Below are positions 36,327-43,844 of a DNA stretch of 64,000 nt, one piece after another. Both the position numbers and the translations under genes were made by a program. This stretch comes from Trebonia sp963795335 (GTDB lineage Bacteria; Actinomycetota; Actinomycetes; Streptosporangiales; Streptosporangiaceae). The notes beneath the pieces are model-generated. The model was not told the DNA's origin and searched no databases. It worked only from the letters and a program-made list of their open reading frames with translations. Each line of letters starts with the position of its first letter. The first letter of the stretch is position 1. The stretch is taken from the NCBI GenBank assembly GCA_963795335.1, contig CAWCHI010000001.1, forward strand, positions 434,001-498,000, read 5' to 3'.

Positions 36327-36351
36327 CGCGGACGCGCGGAGGGAAAGGGTT

Positions 36352-37599
36352 ATGGAGATAGCTCGCAGGCAGCTCGGCGAGAACACGCGGGCGGTGCACC
36401 TGCCGCCGCCCCCGGAGGCCGCGCAGCGGCCGCTCGGCACGCCGGTCTACCGGACGGCCGCGTGGGCGTTCTCGTCCGCCCAGGAGTACGCCGCGGTCCT
36501 GAACGACCAGGTCCCCGGGTACAGCTACAGCCGCATCGACAACCCGACGGTGGACGCGTTCGCCCGCGCCGTCGCCGCGCTGGAGGGAGCCAACCTGCAG
36601 CGCTGGCCGGCCGCGCAGGCGTTCTCGTCCGGGATGGCCGCGATCTCCGGCGTGTTCCTCGCCTTTGCCCGGGCCGGCGCCCATGTGGTGGCCTCCTCCG
36701 CTGTCTACGGCGGCACCTACAGCCTGCTGCGGAACGTGCTGACCAGGTTCGGGGTCGAGACCGACTTCGTCGACATCACCGACCTCGACGCGGTGGCGGC
36801 GGCCGTGCGCCCGGCCACCCGGATCATCTACGCCGAGACGATCGCCAACCCGACCACCGCGGTAGCCGACCTCGGCCGGCTGGCCGAGGTCGCCCACTCC
36901 CGCGGGGCGCTGCTGGTGGTCGATTCCACCCTCGCCCCGCCGGTGATCTGCCGGCCACTCGAGCACGGGGCCGACCTGGTGATCCACTCGGCCACCAAGT
37001 ACATCGGCGGCCACTCCGACGTCACCGGCGGCGTCGTCACCGGCGCGCTCGACCTCATCACCCAGATCCGGGCGACCCGCATCGACACCGGCGCCTCGCT
37101 CTCGCCCGACGACGCGTTCCAGCTCCGGCGCGGGCTGGAGACGCTGCCGGTCCGGGTGCGCCGCCAGTGCGCCACCGCCTCCGTCTTCGCCGCCACCCTG
37201 GCCAAGCACCCGGCCGTCGCCTACGTGGATTACCCCGGGCTGCCCACCCACCCGGGTTACGAGCTGGCGCGGCGGCTGTTCGACGCGGGCCCGGAGGGCG
37301 TCCGCTTCGGCGCCGTCGTCACCGTCACCCCGTATGGCGGCCGCGAGGCCGGCCTCGCCTTCGCCAGCGGGCTGCGGCTGGCGGCGGCGGCGACCTCGCT
37401 CGGCGGCACCCATACGGTCGTGTCGCACGTCGCCTCCACCACCCACCGGCAGCTCGACGACCGGGCCCTGGCGGCGGCCGGCATCGACCCGGGCGCGGTC
37501 CGCTTCTCCATCGGCCTGGAAGACTCGGAGGACCTGATCAGCGACGCCTTCATGGCCCTGGAGGGGCTGAGCCGGACCCAGGGCGACGGCGACGGCTGA
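36352..37599 (+). CDS. Trans-sulfuration PLP enzyme (cystathionine/methionine gamma-lyase type)
   Basis: 415 residues of the Cys/Met-metabolism PLP family. TPVYRTAAWAFSS, YSRIDNPTVDAFARAVAALE, FSSGMAAISGVFLAF and YAETIANPTTAVADL lead to the PLP lysine Lys216 in HSATKYIGGHSDVTGG. The C-terminal domain holds SLGGTHTVVSHVASTTHRQL and VRFSIGLEDSEDLISD. The substrate cannot be told from sequence alone: cystathionine gamma-lyase, gamma-synthase and methionine gamma-lyase all fit. Confidence 0.9.
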   Translation: MEIARRQLGENTRAVHLPPPPEAAQRPLGTPVYRTAAWAFSSAQEYAAVLNDQVPGYSYSRIDNPTVDAFARAVAALEGANLQRWPAAQAFSSGMAAISGVFLAFARAGAHVVASSAVYGGTYSLLRNVLTRFGVETDFVDITDLDAVAAAVRPATRIIYAETIANPTTAVADLGRLAEVAHSRGALLVVDSTLAPPVICRPLEHGADLVIHSATKYIGGHSDVTGGVVTGALDLITQIRATRIDTGASLSPDDAFQLRRGLETLPVRVRRQCATASVFAATLAKHPAVAYVDYPGLPTHPGYELARRLFDAGPEGVRFGAVVTVTPYGGREAGLAFASGLRLAAAATSLGGTHTVVSHVASTTHRQLDDRALAAAGIDPGAVRFSIGLEDSEDLISDAFMALEGLSRTQGDGDG

Positions 37600-37729
37600 G
37601 TCCGGCCGGCGCGCCGGGACGCCGACAAAGCGGCCGTAACGCCCAGGCAATCATTTTTTTGCTGGTCAGCGGCTACCATCTTCGGGACTGGAGCAGCCTT
37701 CGGGCTGACGGGAGCAGCGGAGGTGGTGC

Positions 37730-38854
37730 ATGGGTTCGGCGCGCAAGATCCGGGTGGCCGTGGTTTTCGGAGGTCGCAGCGCTGAGCACGCGGTTTCGTG
37801 CGCGAGCGCGGGGCTGGTGCTCGGCGGCATCGACCGGGACCGCTACGACGTCGTGCCCGTCGGCATCACCCGGGACGGGCGCTGGGTGCTCACCTCGGGC
37901 GAGACTGCGCGGCTGGCGCTGACGGCCGGCTCGGTCCCGTCGGTCGAGGCGGTCGCCACTCCCGGGGTCTCGGTCACCCCGGCGGCCGGCCCCGGCGGCG
38001 GCGCGCTGGTGTTCAGCGGCCCCGCCTCCGTCCCGGCCGAACTCGGCCAGGTCGACGTGGTGCTGCCGCTGCTGCACGGCACCTACGGCGAGGACGGCAC
38101 CATCCAGGGACTGCTGGAGATGGCCGGCCTGCGCTACGCGGGGGCCGGGGTGCTGGCGAGCGCGGCCGGCATGGACAAGGAGTACACCAAGCTGCTGTTC
38201 GCCGCGCGCGGCCTGCCCATCGGGCCGTACGTGGTCGTCCGGGACCGCGACTGGGGCGACGGCCCCGCCTCGCTCGAGCGCAAGCGGGTCCTGGACGAGG
38301 TGGCGGAGCTCGGCTACCCGGTGTTCGTCAAGCCCGCCCGGGGCGGGTCGTCGATCGGCACCTCGCGGGTGGACGGGCCCGACGGACTCGAAGGAGCCAT
38401 CGAAGAGGCGCGCCGCTACGACAAGAAGGTGCTCGTGGAGGCGGCCATCGACGGGGCCGAGATCGAGTGCGCGGTCCTCGAGGGGACGGGCGGCGCGCCG
38501 CCGGAGGCGTCGGTGCCGGGGATGATCGTGGTCGACCCGCACTCCTCCTGGTACGACTACGAGGCCAAGTACCTCGGGGCCGGGTCCCGGATGGAGATCC
38601 CGGCGCCGATCCCGCCCGCCGCCGCCGCGCGGGTGCAGGCGCTGGCCTGCGCGGCCTTCGACGCGATCGGGTGCGAGGGGCTCGCGCGGATCGACTTCTT
38701 CTACACCCGGGCGGGCGAGGTTGTGGTCAACGAGATCAACACCATGCCCGGCATGACCCCCGCCTCGGGCTTCCCGATGATGTGGGCCGCCTCGGGACTG
38801 CCGCTGCCGCAGCTGCTCGACCGGATCATCACCACCGCGCTGGCCAAGCGCTAG
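37730..38854 (+). CDS. ddl: D-alanine--D-alanine ligase
   Basis: A 374-residue Ddl, which makes the D-Ala-D-Ala dipeptide for peptidoglycan. VVFGGRSAEHAVSCASA is the N-terminal signature; LPLLHGTYGEDGTIQGLLE and GAGVLASAAGMDKEYTKLLF form the substrate site; FVKPARGGSSIGTSRV is the ATP-grasp loop; NEINTMPGMTPASGFPMMW is the metal site. The ATG follows GGAGGTGGTGC. A hairpin terminator lies 17 bases downstream. Confidence 0.96.
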   Translation: MGSARKIRVAVVFGGRSAEHAVSCASAGLVLGGIDRDRYDVVPVGITRDGRWVLTSGETARLALTAGSVPSVEAVATPGVSVTPAAGPGGGALVFSGPASVPAELGQVDVVLPLLHGTYGEDGTIQGLLEMAGLRYAGAGVLASAAGMDKEYTKLLFAARGLPIGPYVVVRDRDWGDGPASLERKRVLDEVAELGYPVFVKPARGGSSIGTSRVDGPDGLEGAIEEARRYDKKVLVEAAIDGAEIECAVLEGTGGAPPEASVPGMIVVDPHSSWYDYEAKYLGAGSRMEIPAPIPPAAAARVQALACAAFDAIGCEGLARIDFFYTRAGEVVVNEINTMPGMTPASGFPMMWAASGLPLPQLLDRIITTALAKR

Positions 38855-38870
38855 TGGCCGGCCGGAAATA

Positions 38871-38909
38871 ACGGACGGCGGCTCCGGGGAGTCCCGGGCC
38901 GCCGTCCGT
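38871..38909. terminator. Hairpin between convergent ddl and hup
   Basis: ACGGACGGCGGC (38871-38882) pairs perfectly with GCCGCCGTCCGT (38898-38909), and CCGGG/CCCGG pair inside around GAGT. It can serve both genes. Confidence 0.75.
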
Positions 38910-38963
38910 TGCCGTTCGCCCCCCGCGACCTGGGCGTATGCCGCCAGGTCAGGCGAACCGACG

Positions 38964-39290
38964 TTACTTCTTCCTGGCCCCCGCCTTGGCGGCCGGCTTC
39001 TTGGCCGCACCCGCGCCTGACCCGTTCACCAGCGCCTTGAAGTCGGCCCCAGGACGGAACTTCGGCACCGACTGGGCCGCGACATGAATCTCAGCGCCGG
39101 TCGCAGGGTTGCGGGCCGTGCGGGCCGGACGATCGCTCTTCTCGAAGACGCCGAACCCGGTGATGGCAACCTTGTCGCCGCCCGCCACCGCCGCCTGAAT
39201 GGTCTCAAGGACCGCGTTCAGCGCCTCGGTCGCGGACTTCTTGTCCCCCAGGCGACCCGAGAGCGCGTCGATCAGATCACGCTTGTTCAT
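38964..39290 (-). CDS. hup: HU family DNA-binding protein
   Basis: 108 residues: MNKRDLIDALSGRLGDKKSA, then GDKVAITGFGVFEKSDRPAR, the DNA-binding arm ARTARNPATGAEI, and VPKFRPGADFKALVNG. A short Ala/Lys tail (KKPAAKAGARKK) follows the core. HU bends and compacts the chromosome. The ATG at 39290 has AGGAG seven bases upstream; the longer frame is spurious. Confidence 0.95.
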   Translation of the reverse strand: MNKRDLIDALSGRLGDKKSATEALNAVLETIQAAVAGGDKVAITGFGVFEKSDRPARTARNPATGAEIHVAAQSVPKFRPGADFKALVNGSGAGAAKKPAAKAGARKK

Positions 39291-39611
39291 ATTCACTCCT
39301 GCGTTCCCCCACGGGAGGCCGCGCTGGTGGCTACTTGCCGGGCCGCGACCCCTGACCAGCCCGAAATTAGGCGATCGGGCTCGGCTACACAATAACCTGG
39401 GCCAATATTCACTGGCGTGTCGGGCGTTTTCGCGCGCTCCTTTGCGCGGCCGACGGGAAATCTCGCGATATTTCCGGTGGGTGCGCGCTGGGGCGGCGGC
39501 TGCTGTGGCGGCGCCACCGGGGTTCTGCGCACCAGGGCGGTCCGGCAATCGCGGGAGCCGGCCGCCGGGAATGGCTGGGGTGGGCCGCCGGGTAACGCGC
39601 GCCGACTGGGG
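39291..39611. other. Upstream region of hup; start of a gene-poor island
   Basis: No gene seen. CGCGCTCCTTTG at 39433-39444 is repeated exactly at 39674-39685. GGAAAT-CTCGCGAT-ATTTCC (39456-39475) is a dyad. AT-richer DNA around 39,360-39,420 could hold the hup promoter. Confidence 0.4.
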
Positions 39612-39690
39612 TAATTGTTCCGGAAATTATTGGCGAATCGGAAACTTTTGCGCGCTATAACACGAAAAATTACCGCGCTCCTTTGATCAC
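39612..39690 (+). repeat. Interspersed intergenic repeat, copy 2
   Basis: Shows CGGAAATTATTGGCGAAT then CGGAAACTTTTGCGCGCT, followed by GAAAAATTACC. By eye it is about 70% identical, with one gap, to the copy at 40191-40270, and shares its block order with 15841-15910. The two copies here flank the nitroreductase remnant. Confidence 0.6.
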
Positions 39691-39801
39691 CGTTCGGACG
39701 TGTCCGCTACCGGTGGCCATGTGGCGGATGAGGCGCGCCGTGTGCGTCCGGCGCCGCCCCGCCGGGCGCGGCCCGCTGCGGCCCGCGCCTGTCACGGCTA
39801 G

Positions 39802-40023
39802 GCGGGGGCGCCCAGGCACCCGGCCTGGTTCCACAACCTGCGGGCCAACCCGTCGGTGACGGTGGAGCTCGGCGGCCGGGCCTTCCCGGCCCGGGCGGTG
39901 GTGACGGAGGGAGAGGAACGGGGGCGGCTCTACGCCACCATCGCCGCGGTGCGGGTGACGCCCACGGTGGCCGACTGGCAGCGGAACGGCCCGACGCCGG
40001 CCACCATTCCGCAGCCGAGGGTG
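39802..40023 (+). pseudogene. Fragment of a deazaflavin (F420)-dependent nitroreductase family gene
   Basis: The frame open from 39802 reads APRHPAWFHNLRANPSVTVE, then LGGRAFPARAVVTEGEERGR and LYATIAAV, the middle to C-terminal part of the Ddn family. VADWQRN and ATIPQPR follow where the family has its YQRRT and IPV ends, with one or two small lesions. The N-terminal third, a start codon and a stop in place are missing, so this is a decayed remnant. Confidence 0.65.
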
Positions 40024-40190
40024 GGGGTGTGTCCGCTATGTCCACAACGGAGATACCGCCGGGCGGCCCTGGTGGCCACGCCGGGAAGATATTTTCCGGC
40101 CATTCCGGGGCGCCGGGGAGCGGCCGCGGGGCTGGGCTCATCGACGTAATCGCGAGCGCGTGAGCGGGGTGGGCCGTGCGGCTGGTGGGG

Positions 40191-40270
40191 CTAATAGTGC
40201 GGAAAATTTTGGCAGAGCGGAAACTATTTGGCGCTATCGCACCGAAAGTTACCCGGATCTTTCTGGCTGC
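40191..40270 (+). repeat. Interspersed intergenic repeat, copy 3
   Basis: CTAATAGTG, then CGGAAAATTTTGGCAGAG and CGGAAACTATTTGGCGCT, two related 18-base units, then GCACCGAAAGTTACCCGGAT. It matches 15841-15910 read on the opposite strand and 39612-39690. A short open frame crosses it, but its protein resembles nothing known to me. Confidence 0.6.
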
Positions 40271-40584
40271 GTTCGGCCTTGAGTCTCAAGAGGTTCATGT
40301 GAAGGGTGGGACAGCCGCGGGCGGGGCGGCGGGCTCCGCCTGTGCTCGCCTGCGGCCTGGTCCGCCGGCGGGGGCCCGATGGCATCCCTAAGGCCGGATA
40401 GCTCGGTGATGGTGGGGTGACAGTGCGGTGAGCGGCCCGGGGTGGGGGCGGGTGTGCGGGTGAAACGGGCTACCCGCCGTGGTGGGCCGTTGATGGTGGC
40501 AGGGATGGTGTTGGGCTGATGGCGGGGCGCGGGTGGCGAAGGGCAGTGGCGGGGCGGGTGAGCAGTCGGGGCGGGGCGAGCGTC
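40271..40584. other. GT-rich low-complexity intergenic DNA
   Basis: No gene. The plus strand becomes rich in G and T; the 15-base GGGCTGATGGCGGGG at 40513-40527 recurs exactly 80 bases later at 40593-40607. Confidence 0.4.
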
Positions 40585-40623
40585 GGGTGGGTGGGCTGAT
40601 GGCGGGGTGGGTGGGTTGGTGGG
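40585..40623 (+). other. G-quadruplex-like tract
   Basis: GGGTGGGTGGG (40585-40595), an eight-base gap, then GGGGTGGGTGGG (40604-40615) and another GGG at 40621. Four or more G runs of three with one-base loops are an ideal quadruplex pattern. It lies just beyond the leuD terminator. Confidence 0.6.
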
Positions 40624-40669
40624 TGCCGGGGCTGGTGGCTGCCGGGGCGAGGCAGAGGCGGACATAGGC

Positions 40670-40720
40670 CCGGGCCCGGGAGGCCGGTGGCGGGGTTCGC
40701 CACCGGCCTCCCGGGCCCGG
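40670..40720 (-). terminator. leuCD terminator hairpin, 23-bp stem
   Basis: A perfect 23-base-pair stem: 40670-40692 (CCGGGCCCGGGAGGCC...) pairs with 40698-40720, loop GGGTT. It ends 24 bases from the leuD stop and is the strongest hairpin of its kind in the window. Confidence 0.85.
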
Positions 40721-40743
40721 ATGCCGCGATGATTCCGGCCGGG

Positions 40744-41349
40744 CTACAGGGTGGCTGGGAGGAACGACGGGCGGGTCTTCTCGAAGGCCGTGATCATGTC
40801 CTCGTGGCGGAGGGTGAGGCCGATGTCGTCGAGCCCCTCCATCAGCCGCCAGCGGGTGTAGTCGTCGATCTGGAACGGCTCGGCCAGGTCCTCGGCCAGG
40901 CCGCCGCCGGTGACGTAGACCTCGCGGGCGCCGAGGTCAACGGTGACCTGGGCCGGGGGCTCGGCCTCGGCCGCGTCCTGGATGAGCGAGACGACCTTGT
41001 CGGGCAGGATCACCGGCAGCAGCCCCGCCTTGGTCGCGTTGTTGCGGAAGATGTCGCCGAAGCGGGGGGCGATCACGACCCGGAAGCCGTAGTCCATCAG
41101 CGCCCAGACGGCGTGCTCGCGCGACGAGCCGGTGCCGAAGTCGGTCCCGGCCACGAGGATCGTGGCGCCGTCGTAGCGGGGCTGGTTGAGTACGAAGTTC
41201 GGGTCCTCGCGCCAGGCGCCGAACAGGCCCTCGCCGAAGCCGTCCCGGCTGACCCGCTTGAGCCACACGGCCGGGATGATCTGGTCGGTGTCGACGTTGC
41301 TGCGCCGCAGCGGCACGGCCCGCCCCGTGTGGCTGGTGAATGGTTCCAT
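40744..41349 (-). CDS. leuD: 3-isopropylmalate dehydratase small subunit
   Basis: A 201-residue LeuD swivel domain of isopropylmalate isomerase: GRAVPLRRSNVDTDQIIPAV, GTDFGTGSSREHAVWALMDY and IAPRFGDIFRNNATKAGLLP. It pairs with LeuC in leucine synthesis. The ATG at 41349 (MEPFTSHTG) is 14 bases after the leuC stop; the longer frame overlaps leuC. Confidence 0.96.
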   Translation of the reverse strand: MEPFTSHTGRAVPLRRSNVDTDQIIPAVWLKRVSRDGFGEGLFGAWREDPNFVLNQPRYDGATILVAGTDFGTGSSREHAVWALMDYGFRVVIAPRFGDIFRNNATKAGLLPVILPDKVVSLIQDAAEAEPPAQVTVDLGAREVYVTGGGLAEDLAEPFQIDDYTRWRLMEGLDDIGLTLRHEDMITAFEKTRPSFLPATL

Positions 41350-41363
41350 GGTGACGGTCTCCT

Positions 41364-42791
41364 CTACAGGTCGGCGGGGGCGGACAGGCGGCCGGTGACG
41401 GCCGTGGCGGCGGCGACGGCGGGCGAGACCAGGTGGGTGCGCCCGCCCTTGCCCTGGCGGCCCTCGAAGTTCCGGTTGGAGGTGGACGCGGAGCGCTCCC
41501 CCGGCTTGAGCGTGTCCGGGTTCATGCCCAGGCACATCGAGCAGCCAGCGCCCCGCCACTCGGCCCCGGCGGCGGTGAAGACCTCACTCAGGCCCTCGGC
41601 CTCGGCCTGCGCGCGGACCTGCATCGAACCGGGGACGACGAGCATGCGGACGCCGTCGGCGACCTGGCGGCCGCGGATGACACTGGCGGCGAGGCGCAGG
41701 TCCTCGATCCGACCGTTGGTGCAGGAGCCGACGAACACGGTATCCACCGCGATCTCCCGCAGCGGGGTGCCCGCGGTCAGCCCCATGTAGGTGAGCGCCC
41801 GCTCGGTCCCGTTCGGGTCCTTGGTCTCTCCCGGCGCCGGCACCACCGCGCCCAGCGGCAGCGCCTGGCCCGGGTTGGTGCCCCAGGTGACGTAGGGGGT
41901 CAGGGTGGTCGCGTCGACGGTGACTTCATGATCGAACACCGCCCCCTCGTCGGTCGCCAGCGTCTTCCAGTACGCCACGGCCGCGTCCCAGTCGGCGTCC
42001 TGCGGGGCGTTCGGCCGGCCCTTCAGGTACTCGAACGTGGTCTCGTCCGGTGCGATCAGCCCGGCCTTGGCGCCGGCTTCGATCGACATGTTGCAGACGG
42101 TCATCCGCCCTTCCATGGACAGCGACCGGAGCGCCTCGCCGCGGTACTCCACGATGTAACCCTGGCCGCCGCCGGTGCCGATCTGGCCGATGATGGCCAG
42201 GATCAGGTCCTTGGCGGTGACGCCGTCGGGTAGCGCGCCCTCGACGTTGATCGCCATCGTCTTCGGCTTGATCTGCGGCAGCGTCTGGGTGGCCAGAACG
42301 TGCTCGACCTCGCTGGTGCCGATACCAAAGGCGATCGCGCCAAACGCGCCGTGGGTGGAGGTGTGCGAGTCACCGCAGACGATCGTCATGCCCGGCTGGG
42401 TCAGCCCGAGCTGCGGGCCGATCACGTGCACGATGCCCTGGCCCGGGTCGCCCATCGGGTGCAGCCGGAGGCCGAACTCGGCCGCGTTCTTGCGCAGCGC
42501 CTCGAGCTGGGCCCGGGAGACGGGGTCCGTGACCGGGCTGCCTGGGCCGGTCAGCGGCATGTTGGGACCAGTCACGCCGAGGGTCGGCACGTTGTGGTCC
42601 TCGGTGGCGATGGTCAGGTCGGGGCGGCGCACCGTACGGCCAGCGGCGCGGAGGCCGTCGAAGGCCTGCGGGCTGGTGACCTCGTGGATGATGTGCAGGT
42701 CGATGAAGAGCAGGTCAGGCTCGCCGGGGGAGCTGCGCACCACATGGGCGTCCCAGATCTTCTCCGCGAGCGTGCGAGGCGCGCTGCTCAT
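41364..42791 (-). CDS. leuC: 3-isopropylmalate dehydratase large subunit
   Basis: A 475-residue LeuC with the 4Fe-4S cluster ligands in FVGSCTNGRIEDLR and GCSMCLGMNPD. TLAEKIWDAHVV, LFIDLHIIHEVTSPQAF and CGDSHTSTHGAFGAIAFGIG are family segments. The ATG at 42791 is preferred: AAGGAG lies nine bases upstream, whereas the ATG at 42800 abuts it. Divergent from ndgR across a shared dyad. Confidence 0.95.
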   Translation of the reverse strand: MSSAPRTLAEKIWDAHVVRSSPGEPDLLFIDLHIIHEVTSPQAFDGLRAAGRTVRRPDLTIATEDHNVPTLGVTGPNMPLTGPGSPVTDPVSRAQLEALRKNAAEFGLRLHPMGDPGQGIVHVIGPQLGLTQPGMTIVCGDSHTSTHGAFGAIAFGIGTSEVEHVLATQTLPQIKPKTMAINVEGALPDGVTAKDLILAIIGQIGTGGGQGYIVEYRGEALRSLSMEGRMTVCNMSIEAGAKAGLIAPDETTFEYLKGRPNAPQDADWDAAVAYWKTLATDEGAVFDHEVTVDATTLTPYVTWGTNPGQALPLGAVVPAPGETKDPNGTERALTYMGLTAGTPLREIAVDTVFVGSCTNGRIEDLRLAASVIRGRQVADGVRMLVVPGSMQVRAQAEAEGLSEVFTAAGAEWRGAGCSMCLGMNPDTLKPGERSASTSNRNFEGRQGKGGRTHLVSPAVAAATAVTGRLSAPADL

Positions 42792-42815
42792 GCGGGTCAT
42801 CTCCTTAGATTTGCA

Positions 42816-42830
42816 TCTCACAATTTGAGA
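42816..42830. promoter_or_regulatory. Probable NdgR operator between leuC and ndgR
   Basis: TCTCA-CAATT-TGAGA, a perfect 5+5 dyad 25 bases from the leuC start and 16 from the ndgR start. IclR-type NdgR/LtbR regulators control leuCD from this intergenic region in other actinobacteria. TTGCAT (42811-42816) and CAGTAT (42834-42839), 17 bases apart, make a possible ndgR promoter overlapping the dyad. Confidence 0.6.
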
Positions 42831-42845
42831 CGGCAGTATCAGTAC

Positions 42846-43604
42846 ATGAACGATAGTACCGTCCGCCAGCGCGCGCTGCCCGATATGAGCGGCGTCGGCG
42901 TCCTCGACAAGGCGGTGTCGGTGCTGGCCGCGGTGGAGAGCGGGCCCGCCACGCTGGCCCAGCTGGTGGCGTCGACCGGGCTGGCCCGGCCGACCACGCA
43001 CCGGATCGCGGTCGCCCTCGAGCATCACCGGCTGCTCGCGCGGGACGTGCAGGGACGGTTCGTGCTCGGCCCCCGGGTGGCCGAGCTGGCGTCGGCCGCG
43101 GGCGAGGACCGGCTGCTGGCGGTCGCCCAGCCGGTGCTGACCCAGCTGCGCGACGTCACCGGGGAGAGCGCGCAGCTCTACCGGCGGCAGGCCGACGTCC
43201 GGGTGTGCGTGGCCGCGGCCGAGCGGGCCAGCGGGCTGCGGGACACCGTGCCGGTCGGTGCGGGGCTGCCGATGACGGCCGGCTCGGCCGCCCAGGTGCT
43301 GCTGGCCTGGGAAGAGGGCGAGCGGATGCACCGCGGGCTGCGCGGGGCCAAGTTCACCGCCACCACCCTGGCCGGGGTCCGCCGCCGGGGCTGGGCCGCG
43401 AGCGCGGCCGAGCGCGAGGCCGGGGTGGCGTCGGTCTCGGCCCCGGTCCGGGGGGGCGGCGGCAAGGTGCTCGCGGCCGTCTCGGTCTCCGGCCCGATCG
43501 AGCGGCTCACCCGCTCCCCCGGGCGGCGGCACGCGGCCGCCGTCACCGCGGCCGGCGAGCGGATCAGCGAGCTGCTCCGGGCCGAGTCCGCCCGGCCCAG
43601 TTAG
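42846..43604 (+). CDS. ndgR: IclR family regulator NdgR/LtbR
   Basis: A 252-residue IclR regulator. The winged helix has GVGVLDKAVSVLAAVESGPA and STGLARPTTHRIAVALEHHR; the effector domain has VTGESAQLYRRQADVRVCVA and LPMTAGSAAQVLLAW. The divergent position opposite leuC identifies it as the leucine/amino-acid regulator. No ribosome binding site precedes the ATG, and the inferred promoter would start the transcript at or near it, so it may be leaderless. Confidence 0.9.
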   Translation: MNDSTVRQRALPDMSGVGVLDKAVSVLAAVESGPATLAQLVASTGLARPTTHRIAVALEHHRLLARDVQGRFVLGPRVAELASAAGEDRLLAVAQPVLTQLRDVTGESAQLYRRQADVRVCVAAAERASGLRDTVPVGAGLPMTAGSAAQVLLAWEEGERMHRGLRGAKFTATTLAGVRRRGWAASAAEREAGVASVSAPVRGGGGKVLAAVSVSGPIERLTRSPGRRHAAAVTAAGERISELLRAESARPS

Positions 43605-43844
43605 CGGGCGGCCGGGGTAAGCCAGCCCTCGTTCGGGAATGCTCACGGGCAACGGGCGCACGGGCCGCACCGCGGACGGAAACCGGCTCCGGGGGGCCAA
43701 AAACCCGGGATCTGCCCGAAACGGGCCCAACGGCCGCGATCATGAGGTCCTTGGTGCTACCGCTTTCCCGGCTCTCCGCTTTAGCCTCTGAGGTGAAGGC
43801 CCCGGAGGAACAGGGCGCACGAGGAAGCGAAGAGGGATGCCGCG
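43605..43844. other. Intergenic region upstream of the transhydrogenase operon
   Basis: 240 bases with no gene I can support. It probably carries the pnt promoter; I see no clear hexamers. Confidence 0.3.

Noticed and set aside
40176..40391. A 71-codon open frame through repeat copy 3
   Set aside because: The corresponding frame in the other copies is not open, so the DNA rather than the protein appears to be the repeated unit.
40400..40670. A possible CRISPR array in the GT-rich repeats
   Set aside because: Only one 15-base unit recurs, twice, with no regular spacers and no cas genes in the window.
39291..40743. A genomic island or prophage end at the gene-poor stretch
   Set aside because: No integrase, transposase, tRNA junction or attachment repeat is present; only a decayed host-type gene.
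41364..43730. A long N-terminal extension of LeuC to 788 codons
   Set aside because: The extra 313 codons run antisense to ndgR; LeuC homology begins at MSSAPRTLAEK with a good ribosome site.
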